Source: an uncultured Polaribacter sp.
GTDB taxonomy: Bacteria > Bacteroidota > Bacteroidia > Flavobacteriales > Flavobacteriaceae
DNA: 64,000 nt
Reading direction: 5' to 3'
NCBI GenBank assembly: GCA_947497755.1
Contig: CANMHT010000002.1
Span: 248,001-312,000 of the forward strand
This document shows positions 45,374 through 52,549 of this stretch, one piece after another (positions within the stretch are counted from its first letter, which is position 1; each line of letters opens with the position of its first letter). Under the pieces are notes generated by a model. It did no database searches and was not told the origin of the DNA. It was given only the letters and a program-made list of their open reading frames with translations. Position numbers and translations under genes: made by a program.

Positions 45374-45415
45374 AGACATTATTCCCTGAGTGTCATTAAA
45401 TAATTCAGGGTTTTT
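45374..45415 (+). promoter_or_regulatory. Leader pseudoknot, copy 5 (upstream of peptide E)
   Basis: Helix 1: GACAT (45375-45379) with GTGTC (45390-45394). Helix 2: CCCTGA (45384-45389) with TCAGGG (45405-45410), a third distinct paired sequence. Five T follow. The 3' end of helix 2 is 27 nt before the ATG. The CGCGAAGAA prefix is not conserved in this copy. Confidence 0.75.
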
Positions 45416-45437
45416 ATAAACAATAAGATTAGTAAAA

Positions 45438-45665
45438 ATGAAAAAACAAATTTTAAACATAGGAAGGGCTTTAAACAAAGCAGAACAAAAAAAAATCACA
45501 GGTGGTTTTACAGGGGGATTAGGTTGCAATCGTGCAGAGTATCCTTTAGTTACTCATTGTGATAATTATGCAAATCAATCTTCATGTAATGCAGATCCAA
45601 GTTGTTTATGGGGAGATTGGTCTTGGGAAGGTGGTTGCCCAAGCTCTTGTGCATCGCCATTTTAA
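45438..45665 (+). CDS. Peptide E: double-glycine-leader precursor with six cysteines
   Basis: A 75-residue precursor, the longest. The leader reads MKKQILNIGRALNKAEQ with KITGG. The 52-residue core has cysteines at 30, 41, 50, 56, 67 and 71, plus three Trp (CLWGDWSWEGGC) and several Asn/Ser. The even spacing differs from the cystine-knot-like order of B and C, so the set is diversified in the core while the leader is constant. It is the last gene of the locus. Confidence 0.85.
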   Translation: MKKQILNIGRALNKAEQKKITGGFTGGLGCNRAEYPLVTHCDNYANQSSCNADPSCLWGDWSWEGGCPSSCASPF

Positions 45666-45680
45666 TAGTTTTTATTTTTA

Positions 45681-45701
45681 GGAGAGGAAACTCTCCTTTT
45701 T
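45681..45701 (+). terminator. Intrinsic terminator at the end of the peptide operon
   Basis: GGAGAG and CTCTCC form a 6-bp stem with a GAAA tetraloop, followed by five T. Its end touches the stop codon of the converging arfB gene. Confidence 0.88.
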
Positions 45702-46107
45702 ACTCCATATCCGGTTTCTTTCTCAGCATTTTTTTTGCTGCATTTTTCTTTTTATTTATAGCTTTTTTAAGAATGGATGCTTTGCTAGGTTTGGTAGCTT
45801 TTCTAACTTTTTGCTTTTGTAAGCTTTTAGTAATGATTTCTAAAAAGCGCTTAATGGCAAGTTCTTTATTTTGATGTTGACTTCTACTTTCATCACAAAA
45901 TAAAATAAACACACCTTCTTTGTTTATTCTGTTTGCTAATTTTTTAGCAAGGATTTCTTTTTGTTCAGAAGTAAGTACTAATGAGTGTTGGATATGAAAA
46001 GACAATTCAATTTTAGAAGAAACTTTATTTACATGTTGTCCACCAGCACCTGAGCTTCTGATGGCTTTAAAATTAATTTCTTTGATAATGTTGTCTCTAG
46101 AAAACAT
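45700..46107 (-). CDS. arfB: Alternative ribosome-rescue factor ArfB (peptidyl-tRNA hydrolase)
   Basis: A 135-residue protein. The catalytic release-factor-like domain begins at once: IRSSGAGGQHVNKVSSKIEL, with the GGQ motif at residues 22-24. The lysine-rich C-terminal tail (KATKPSKASILKKAINKKKN) is the part that enters the empty mRNA channel of stalled ribosomes in this family. It rescues ribosomes lacking a stop codon. It starts 4 nt after the NadR-like gene. Confidence 0.94.
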   Translation of the reverse strand: MFSRDNIIKEINFKAIRSSGAGGQHVNKVSSKIELSFHIQHSLVLTSEQKEILAKKLANRINKEGVFILFCDESRSQHQNKELAIKRFLEIITKSLQKQKVRKATKPSKASILKKAINKKKNAAKKMLRKKPDME

Positions 46108-46110
46108 AAA

Positions 46111-46710
46111 CTATGGTAATGAATCAGAAAAAGAATTCAAGTCATGCCTGTTTTTAATCAACTCATCAATTACTTTTACGGCAGTTTTTAGGCGAGTTTC
46201 TTTATTTCCTTGTAATAAAATATAAGGTCTGTTGTATTTTTTTAAGGCATTTTCAAAAGCATTAAACATTTCTCTTCTAAGTTCTGGTCTATCTCGCAAG
46301 TCATCTGCTTCCCAGGGTGTGTCAATATAAGTTAAAAAATAGATATCGTATTTATTTTCTACAGCAGCTTTATCCAATTCTGGATCTACAAAGCCTCCAT
46401 AATATTCTTCAGAATATACTTTGGTTTCTAGTAAATCAGTATCACAAATTAATACTTTGTCAGCTTTTTTAGCCAAAGTGTTTTCTAGGTTCATTTGACC
46501 AATTGCAATCGGAATTAAATCTTCTGCCTCACAAGTTTTACGTTCGTTATTCCATTTGTCTTGTAAGTATTCTCTTGCATACTCAGGAGCCCAAACGGTA
46601 TTATAGTAACGTGCTAACTGACTAGATAAGGTAGTTTTTCCAGTAGATTCAGGGCCAAATAAAACTACTTTTATAACGTTTGCTGGTTGCTGTTTAAGCT
46701 TTTTTTCCAT
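46111..46710 (-). CDS. NadR-like AAA_28 kinase (nicotinamide riboside or related kinase)
   Basis: A 199-residue P-loop protein: VVLFGPESTGKTTLSS (P-loop near 19-26), then WAPEYAREYL, CDTDLLETKVYSEEYYG and a lid-like DRPELRREMF. This matches the ribosylnicotinamide kinase domain of NadR without the DNA-binding and adenylyltransferase parts. It would phosphorylate a vitamin taken up by the adjacent PnuC-type transporter. The neighbouring YkoF-like gene leaves thiamine as an alternative substrate. It overlaps the pnuC gene by 40 nt. Confidence 0.85.
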   Translation of the reverse strand: MEKKLKQQPANVIKVVLFGPESTGKTTLSSQLARYYNTVWAPEYAREYLQDKWNNERKTCEAEDLIPIAIGQMNLENTLAKKADKVLICDTDLLETKVYSEEYYGGFVDPELDKAAVENKYDIYFLTYIDTPWEADDLRDRPELRREMFNAFENALKKYNRPYILLQGNKETRLKTAVKVIDELIKNRHDLNSFSDSLP

Positions 46711-47378
46711 TCTTTAAGTCCGTAAATTGCTAAAATTAAAAATATAAAATATTGGATACCGGTAAAGCCTAGACCTTTTACAAAATATAAAGGAACAGAA
46801 ACAATATTTCCTATAATCCATAAAGACCAATGTGCTATTTTTTTATTTGCCATTAACCACATTCCGGCAAAGAAAATACCCGTTGTAAAGGTATCTAAAT
46901 AAGGTGTTGCTTTTCTAAATTTTTCTAAATCTCCAGAAGTTAAATGTTCAAAAGCAAATGAAACACTTTCTGTAAAACCTAAATCATTTGGCATTACGTT
47001 ATAATAACGATATACGATAATTACAAAAACAGAAGTAAACGCAAAAATTCCGAATGCTTTTAGTTGGTCAGAGGTATTGGTACGAGTAATTTCTAGATGT
47101 TTTTTATTAGCATCAATTTTACTCCACATATACCAGCCATAAATACTCATCAATGTATAATAAGTATTTACAATCATATCACCATAAAGAACAAACTTAT
47201 AACAGATATAAATATAAATGATGGTACTAATAATACCTGTTGGATAGACAGCAATTTTTTCTCTTTTGGCGTACCAAACACTCATAATACCAAAAACAGC
47301 TGCTATAGCTTCTAAAAGAATATTAAAAGCAGAAGCGTCTTTGTAAGGAGCTAGAAAGAAATCAAAAAGTTGGTTCAT
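46671..47378 (-). CDS. pnuC: PnuC-type vitamin transporter
   Basis: About 235 residues from the preferred ATG at 47378 (MNQLFDFFLAP); the frame also opens at 47402, but that part is inside the upstream gene. Seven or so membrane helices are visible, with the family stretch IAVYPTGIISTIIYIYICY followed by YGDMIVNTYYTLMSIYGWYMW (Trp-rich substrate site). PnuC proteins transport nicotinamide riboside; close relatives (PnuT) carry thiamine. The gene lies between a YkoF-like thiamine-binding gene and the NadR-like kinase gene, so the substrate is open. Confidence 0.9.
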   Translation of the reverse strand: MNQLFDFFLAPYKDASAFNILLEAIAAVFGIMSVWYAKREKIAVYPTGIISTIIYIYICYKFVLYGDMIVNTYYTLMSIYGWYMWSKIDANKKHLEITRTNTSDQLKAFGIFAFTSVFVIIVYRYYNVMPNDLGFTESVSFAFEHLTSGDLEKFRKATPYLDTFTTGIFFAGMWLMANKKIAHWSLWIIGNIVSVPLYFVKGLGFTGIQYFIFLILAIYGLKEWKKSLNSNQQTL

Positions 47379-47622
47379 AATCGCTACGGTCAGATTTAAC
47401 AATTTTTAAATTGATGACAGTATTGTCTTGTTTTTCAAAAGAAGACTTTATTTTTTCAGTTAAAAAAGGCATTAAGGCATCATAATCTCCATAAATTTGT
47501 GTACTTAATGGATTTTCCAACACAGTAAAGTTAGAAGCTCTTAACCTTTTTATAAAAGCGATGATATGTTCTTCAAAATCATTTTGAAGTGGTAACAATG
47601 TAAGTTCTATTGATATTTTCAT
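47362..47622 (-). CDS. YkoF/MTH1187-like thiamine-binding protein
   Basis: An 86-residue cytoplasmic protein with the ferredoxin-like fold of the MTH1187/YkoF group: MKISIELTLLPLQNDFEEHI, then FTVLENPLSTQIYGDYDALM (the NPLSTxIxG pattern is characteristic), and a final strand. Relatives bind thiamine or its pyrimidine part. It overlaps the pnuC gene by about 17 nt, implying a shared operon. Confidence 0.82.
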   Translation of the reverse strand: MKISIELTLLPLQNDFEEHIIAFIKRLRASNFTVLENPLSTQIYGDYDALMPFLTEKIKSSFEKQDNTVINLKIVKSDRSDYEPTF

Positions 47623-47648
47623 TGGTGATAATTGAAGTGTAAAAATAC

Positions 47649-48374
47649 TTATTGTTTTTTCAATTCATTAAAAAAAGAGACATCATTTTCAAATGCAGTT
47701 CCAATAACCACCAAATCTGCTCCAGCTTTATAAGCAGTATCAATTTGTTGTTTGGTTCTAATGCCTCCGCCAACTATTAGCGGAATAGAAATATTATCAG
47801 AAACTGTAGAAATTATTTTTGTATTTACGGTTTTCATGGCACCAGAACCAGCTTCTAGATAAATTAACTTTTTACCAGAAAACTCTCCTGCTAAAGCAGT
47901 ATTCACTATTAAATCAATAGCGGTTTGAGGAATGGGTTTGGTTTGACTTACTTTTTGTACAGAAGTTTCTTTTTCTCCATCAATTAAAAGATATCCTGTG
48001 GGTATAATTTCTAAATTGATTTTAGAAAGAATTGGAGCAGCTTTTACTTGTTGCTCAATTAAATACTCAGGGTTTCTTCCAGAGATTAAACTTAGAAAAA
48101 GGATTCCGTCTGCTTCTCTAGTAATCTGATTTACATTGCCAGGAAATAAAACAACAGGTAAATGTGTTGCTTTTTTTATAGCGGTAATAAGTGGAGTAGT
48201 TAAGTTATTGCTGTCTGTACTTCCACCAACAAAAATATGTGTTGCTATAGATTGATGTACTTTATTAAAGAATGTGTGAATATGCTCTAATTCAAACTTT
48301 TCAGGATCAATTAAAACAGCGAGAAGTTTTTTTTGTTGTGTTTTAGCAGAAAGTATGTTTTGATAAATATTCAC
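47649..48374 (-). CDS. Geranylgeranylglyceryl phosphate synthase-family protein (PcrB/GGGPS)
   Basis: A 241-residue TIM-barrel protein with LLAVLIDPEKFELEH at the start, the phosphate-binding stretch FVGGSTDSNN, VVLFPGNVNQI, YLEAGSGA and the C-terminal IVGGGIRTKQQID. These match the GGGPS/PcrB family that transfers a prenyl chain to glycerol-1-phosphate. Group II GGGPS-like enzymes occur widely in Bacteroidota; the chain length and lipid made here are not known. Confidence 0.9.
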   Translation of the reverse strand: MNIYQNILSAKTQQKKLLAVLIDPEKFELEHIHTFFNKVHQSIATHIFVGGSTDSNNLTTPLITAIKKATHLPVVLFPGNVNQITREADGILFLSLISGRNPEYLIEQQVKAAPILSKINLEIIPTGYLLIDGEKETSVQKVSQTKPIPQTAIDLIVNTALAGEFSGKKLIYLEAGSGAMKTVNTKIISTVSDNISIPLIVGGGIRTKQQIDTAYKAGADLVVIGTAFENDVSFFNELKKQ

Positions 48375-48465
48375 AGCAGCGAAAATACATTATTATAAGA
48401 AAGTAATAGGCTTTTAATTTAAAGATTCTTTTTCAAAGAGAAGTAGATTTTATAGGTATTGTCTT

Positions 48466-49092
48466 TTAAATAGCATACACACAAGTAAAAGAATCAAATT
48501 CTAAAAAATAAACCTGATGTGTAGAAGAATAACCTTGATAGCTAATATTACCAGACGTTTTTTCATCAGCAAACTTAAAATCTTCGATATAAATATTTTC
48601 TAAAAAGCGAAGTTGTTTTTTTCCGAAGATTTTATACAATGATTCTTTGGCACCCCAAACAATCGTAAGTTTACTAATTAAAGCTTCAGTATTTGCAATT
48701 GTTCTGTATTCTTCTAAAGGAGTAAACTTACGAGCAATTTTTAAAATTTTATCTCGTTGTTTTTCAATATCGATGCCTACTGGTTGCTCATCAGAAATAA
48801 TAATAGCAGAAAAGATAAAGGAATGGGTAATCGAAATATGTTTTCCATCTTTTAGATGAGGTTTTCCAAACTCATCATAGACTAAATCTGCATCAGAATA
48901 ACCAACTTGTTTTAGTAAATGGCGTACACTTAAAAAACCTTTTTGATGCAATTCAGATTTCATACTATCGACTCTTTTTTGACTACTTTCTGTTAAATCA
49001 ATCCCAAAAGAAAGAGCTTCAAAAGATTCTGAAATCTTCCAAATCAATACTTTAGTATTTTTATTAACATTTATCGTCTTGTAAAGAGGCAT
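48466..49092 (-). CDS. 4'-phosphopantetheinyl transferase superfamily protein
   Basis: A 208-residue Sfp-type enzyme. The Mg-binding pair is Asp108/Glu110 in PVGIDIEKQR, and the second motif is VWGAKESLYKIFGKK (Trp146, Lys149, Glu150, Lys154). A first-domain HISITHS motif (residues 85-91) is also present. It activates acyl or peptidyl carrier proteins by attaching phosphopantetheine from CoA. It is divergent from ahcY. Confidence 0.9.
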   Translation of the reverse strand: MPLYKTINVNKNTKVLIWKISESFEALSFGIDLTESSQKRVDSMKSELHQKGFLSVRHLLKQVGYSDADLVYDEFGKPHLKDGKHISITHSFIFSAIIISDEQPVGIDIEKQRDKILKIARKFTPLEEYRTIANTEALISKLTIVWGAKESLYKIFGKKQLRFLENIYIEDFKFADEKTSGNISYQGYSSTHQVYFLEFDSFTCVYAI

Positions 49093-49112
49093 AGTTTTTA
49101 AAAGTTATTCCG

Positions 49113-49120
49113 TAACTTTG
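49113..49120 (+). promoter_or_regulatory. -7 box of ahcY
   Basis: TAACTTTG matches TAnnTTTG, 41 nt upstream of the ahcY ATG, between the divergent phosphopantetheinyl transferase and ahcY. Confidence 0.6.
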
Positions 49121-49161
49121 CAGCTCGAAAATTTAGATATAAAACAAAGATACAAATAAAT

Positions 49162-50478
49162 ATGAGCACAAATACAGCTACATACGTTCCGTTTAAAGTT
49201 AAAGATATTTCTTTAGCTGATTGGGGAAGAAAAGAAATTGAATTGGCAGAAGCAGAGATGCCAGGATTAATGTCTTTAAGAGAAGAGTATAAAGACAGTC
49301 AACCATTAAAAGGAGCAAGAATTGCTGGATGTTTACACATGACCATTCAGACAGCTGTTTTAATTGAAACCTTAGTAGCTTTAGGAGCTGAGGTGACTTG
49401 GAGTTCTTGTAATATTTTTTCTACACAAGATCAAGCTGCTGCTGCTATTGCTGCTGCTGGAATTCCAGTATATGCTTGGAAAGGAATGAATGAAGAAGAA
49501 TTTGATTGGTGTATTGAACAAACTTTATTCTTTGGAGAAGATAAGAAGCCATTAAACATGATTTTAGATGATGGAGGAGATTTAACAAATATGGTATTAG
49601 ATAAATATCCAGAATTAGCTGCTGGAATTAACGGATTGTCTGAAGAAACAACAACAGGTGTTCACCGTTTATATGAAAGAGTTAAAAATGGTACATTACC
49701 AATGCCAGCAATTAATGTAAATGACTCTGTAACAAAATCTAAATTCGATAACAAATACGGATGTAAAGAATCTGCTGTTGATGCAATTAGAAGAGCAACA
49801 GACATTATGTTAGCAGGTAAAAGAGTAGTTGTTTGTGGTTATGGAGATGTAGGTAAAGGTACTGCAGCATCTTTTAAAGGAGCAGGTTCTATTGTTACTG
49901 TTACAGAAATTGATCCAATTTGTGCTTTACAAGCTGCCATGGATGGTTTTGAAGTAAAACGTTTAGAAACTGTTGTTGGAAATGCTGATATTGTAATTAC
50001 AACTACAGGAAATAAAGATATTGTTCAAGGGCGTCATTTTGAAGCAATGAAAGACAAAACAATTGTTTGTAATATTGGACACTTTGATAATGAGATTGAC
50101 ATGGCTTGGATGAATGAAAACCATGGAGATTCTAAAGTAGAAATCAAACCTCAAGTTGATAAGTACAATGTTAATGGAAATGATATTATCATTTTAGCAG
50201 AAGGACGTTTGGTAAATTTAGGTTGTGCAACTGGACACCCAAGTTTTGTAATGTCTAACTCATTTACAAACCAAACATTGGCTCAAATCGAATTATGGAC
50301 AAATGTAGATGCTTACAAGAACGAAGTATACATGTTACCAAAACACTTAGATGAAAAAGTAGCAAAGTTACATTTAGCTAAGATTGGTGTTGAGTTAACT
50401 GAATTAAGAAATGATCAAGCAGAATACATTGGTGTAACTGTAGAAGGTCCTTATAAACCAGAGCACTACCGTTATTAA
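49162..50478 (+). CDS. ahcY: Adenosylhomocysteinase
   Basis: A 438-residue enzyme of normal length. The N-terminal catalytic domain holds [36 protein letters not shown] and the active-site block [14 protein letters not shown]. The NAD-binding loop is [18 protein letters not shown], and the C-terminus ends with the family's KPEHYRY. It hydrolyses S-adenosylhomocysteine to adenosine and homocysteine, relieving inhibition of methyltransferases. It is monocistronic, followed by a terminator. Confidence 0.97.
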   Translation: MSTNTATYVPFKVKDISLADWGRKEIELAEAEMPGLMSLREEYKDSQPLKGARIAGCLHMTIQTAVLIETLVALGAEVTWSSCNIFSTQDQAAAAIAAAGIPVYAWKGMNEEEFDWCIEQTLFFGEDKKPLNMILDDGGDLTNMVLDKYPELAAGINGLSEETTTGVHRLYERVKNGTLPMPAINVNDSVTKSKFDNKYGCKESAVDAIRRATDIMLAGKRVVVCGYGDVGKGTAASFKGAGSIVTVTEIDPICALQAAMDGFEVKRLETVVGNADIVITTTGNKDIVQGRHFEAMKDKTIVCNIGHFDNEIDMAWMNENHGDSKVEIKPQVDKYNVNGNDIIILAEGRLVNLGCATGHPSFVMSNSFTNQTLAQIELWTNVDAYKNEVYMLPKHLDEKVAKLHLAKIGVELTELRNDQAEYIGVTVEGPYKPEHYRY

Positions 50479-50525
50479 TAAAAAAACAGAATTAGTTTCT
50501 GTAATATATTTATTATAAAGAATAG

Positions 50526-50555
50526 AACCCTTGCAATTTTTGTAAGGGTTTTTTT
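50526..50555 (+). terminator. Intrinsic terminator of ahcY
   Basis: AACCCTT and AAGGGTT form the stem, extended imperfectly by GCAA/TTGT, and are followed by a run of T. A smaller hairpin (ACAGAA/TTCTGT) lies just upstream. Confidence 0.85.
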
Positions 50556-50699
50556 ATGCGTTTGAGTTTGTTATTCGTGTCAAAAACAATGTCATTGGTA
50601 ACAAGCTTTTAAAAGATGCTTTTAACTCTTAAGATTTGCTATAGAATTGCAAAATATTAGCGCTAAAAACAATATAAATAGTTAAAACCATCAACGAAA

Positions 50700-51446
50700 A
50701 TGAAACATAGAAAAGCCATTGTATTGCTACTTATGTGTATTACTAGTTTAAAAAGTTTTGCACAAATAGATACTCTTATAATAACACCAAATAATTTATT
50801 ACTAGAAAAACTAAAAGAAAAACAAAATAAGTATTTAGTATATATAGAAAAACCAGATGGAAGTATGTTAGATATTTCTATCTGGGAACGAAGTATAAGG
50901 TTTTCTACATTAAACAATAAAAAGGTAATCGTAATTAATCAACAGTGGAAAAACCAAAAGCAACAAAATACAAGAACGATTTATTCTGTTAATAAAAGAG
51001 ACAATTTTCAACCAATCTATCATTATTCAAAAAATGGAACAGGAGAAGTAGAAGCATATTCTTTTATAAAAGGTCAGATTATTGGTACAGATAGTATTGC
51101 TAATAATATTCAAAAAGAATTTAAAATAAGTACTACAAATGCTACTATGAATTGGGAATTGGACTTGGAAACATATCAATTATTACCGTATCAATTAAAT
51201 AGAGTATTTAAGATACATTTTTACCATCCTGGAAGTAAAAAACTGTTACCTAATTATTACAATTATAAAGTTGTTGGTGAAGAAAGAATAAAGTTATTTA
51301 ATAATAGTTTTATCGACTGTTGGATTCTAAAGATACAACAGTCAGAAAATAGTACAGCCACATATTGGATTGATAAAAAGACTCAAGAAGTAATTAAAAT
51401 GCTAGAAACTTTTGGAGCAATAAAACGTTACAAAATAAAAATTTAA
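50700..51446 (+). CDS. Exported protein of unknown function
   Basis: A 248-residue protein with a signal peptide (RKAIVLLLMCITSLKSFAQ). The mature part is beta-rich, with alternating polar and aromatic residues and repeated Tyr/Trp. It reads like a DUF3108-type or similar periplasmic beta protein (NYYNYKVVGEERIKLFNNSFIDCWILKI followed by TYWIDKKTQEVIKM), a pattern seen in proteins built around a conversion-factor-like sheet. I do not assign a function. It converges with the LytTR regulator gene, overlapping it by 4 nt. Confidence 0.7.
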   Translation: MKHRKAIVLLLMCITSLKSFAQIDTLIITPNNLLLEKLKEKQNKYLVYIEKPDGSMLDISIWERSIRFSTLNNKKVIVINQQWKNQKQQNTRTIYSVNKRDNFQPIYHYSKNGTGEVEAYSFIKGQIIGTDSIANNIQKEFKISTTNATMNWELDLETYQLLPYQLNRVFKIHFYHPGSKKLLPNYYNYKVVGEERIKLFNNSFIDCWILKIQQSENSTATYWIDKKTQEVIKMLETFGAIKRYKIKI

Positions 51447-52309
51447 TAAGATAATCTTGATTTAATTGTTTTAACAAATGATCTAGAAACAGGAATTATA
51501 GAGCCATCATCCATCGTTAGTTTTAAACCTTGAGCATTTCCAGTAATTTTTTCTACTCGATTAATGTTTACAACATAAGAACGATGGCACTGCAAAACAG
51601 ATGTGGTATTTATTTGCTTAATGGCATTCACTAAAGAAATTCTTAAAAGATGTTTTTTTGATTTTTCGTTAAATAAATAATGGATTGTAATATAGTTTTG
51701 ACTGGATTGGATAAATAGTATATCTGAAGCATTAATTTCAAAAGTTTCATTAACAATATTTGATGTTAACACCAATTTTTTTTCTTTTTTGGAAACTGTA
51801 TTTTGATAAGAAGTAATTTTTTGTTGTAGTAAATGAGCTTCACTTAATGCGGTCTTTAAAAGTTTATTTTTTGTGATGAAAACCTTAAATAATATAGGAA
51901 CAGAACCAATGATAAAGCTAATACTAAGAAACTGGACAAAATCTACCTTAGAAAAATTAATATTAAGGCTAAAGTTTATATACCAAATGCTATTGAATGT
52001 ATAAAAAAGCAGAAACAATAATCGCTTACTTAATTCTTTCCATAAACACCAGTTATGAGGATTAATGAATAGGAGAATTATTTTTTGATTTAAGAAAAAA
52101 TTAAAAAGAAAAGTAAGGAAAAGTGTTAAAAAGAAACCCCCAAAGAAAAGTAGAATATTTTGAGATTTACTAAAAAAACCAATTAAATAAAATAAGAACA
52201 TTAACAAGGTAGTAAACTTTAAAAAAGAGGTCAATTCATTTTTAAAATTCATGTGAAAAGGATACTTCTCTTTTAGAGTAGAATACCATTTAATTAGAGA
52301 ATGGAACAT
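51443..52309 (-). CDS. Membrane-anchored LytTR family transcriptional regulator
   Basis: A 288-residue protein with four membrane segments (about 30-50, 52-72, 88-108, 120-142) and a C-terminal LytTR domain (about 185-285): DILFIQSSQNYITIHY, SVLQCHRSYVVNINRVEKI and IIPVSRSFVKTIKSRL. There is no receiver domain. It is divergent from the zinc-protease-like lipoprotein gene. Between the two lie three copies of a 10-bp motif in LytTR-operator layout, so it probably controls that gene and perhaps itself (inference). Confidence 0.87.
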   Translation of the reverse strand: MFHSLIKWYSTLKEKYPFHMNFKNELTSFLKFTTLLMFLFYLIGFFSKSQNILLFFGGFFLTLFLTFLFNFFLNQKIILLFINPHNWCLWKELSKRLLFLLFYTFNSIWYINFSLNINFSKVDFVQFLSISFIIGSVPILFKVFITKNKLLKTALSEAHLLQQKITSYQNTVSKKEKKLVLTSNIVNETFEINASDILFIQSSQNYITIHYLFNEKSKKHLLRISLVNAIKQINTTSVLQCHRSYVVNINRVEKITGNAQGLKLTMDDGSIIPVSRSFVKTIKSRLSY

Positions 52310-52331
52310 TGAGCTAATGACTAAAATAATA

Positions 52332-52341
52332 TAAACGGCAA
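52332..52341 (-). promoter_or_regulatory. Single inverted copy of the TTGCCGTTTA motif
   Basis: TAAACGGCAA is the exact reverse complement of the two direct repeats at 52437-52467. It lies 22 nt upstream of the LytTR gene start, pointing towards that gene. Confidence 0.6.
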
Positions 52342-52436
52342 ATTAAGAATATCTCTTGTTTTAGAGCTGTAAGATGTACTTTTTTTATTCTAGTAAGACT
52401 GGTTTATTTTGAGATTTAATTCTCTTAATATCTAAA

Positions 52437-52467
52437 TTGCCGTTTAAGAAACTGATTTTGCCGTTTA
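52437..52467 (+). promoter_or_regulatory. Candidate LytTR operator: two direct repeats of TTGCCGTTTA
   Basis: Two exact 10-bp copies (52437-52446 and 52458-52467) have an 11-bp spacer, so a 21-bp period of two helical turns, the usual arrangement for LytTR dimers. They lie about 35 nt upstream of the -7 box at 52502-52509. The rest of the 240-nt gap 52310-52549 shows nothing else. Confidence 0.75.
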
Positions 52468-52501
52468 TCATAATTTAATAGGAATCTTTTTATAAGCCTT
52501 A

Positions 52502-52509
52502 TAGTTTTG
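52502..52509 (+). promoter_or_regulatory. -7 box of the zinc-protease-like lipoprotein gene
   Basis: TAGTTTTG matches TAnnTTTG, 40 nt upstream of the ATG at 52550. No TTG -33 is present, which fits activation from the direct repeats. Confidence 0.5.
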
Positions 52510-52549
52510 GGTTAAAATTTAAAAAATATTTATCCTAAAAATTAAAATT

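Noticed and set aside
40688..45415. Repeated GCGAAGAATAGACAT elements as a CRISPR array or mobile repeat
   Set aside because: The copies are kilobases apart, always directly before a precursor gene at constant distance, with variable paired segments and no spacers or target-site duplications.
45602..45874. Plus-strand open frame overlapping peptide E and arfB
   Set aside because: It is antisense to the basic tail of arfB, giving an artificial Phe/Leu-rich sequence that mimics a membrane protein.
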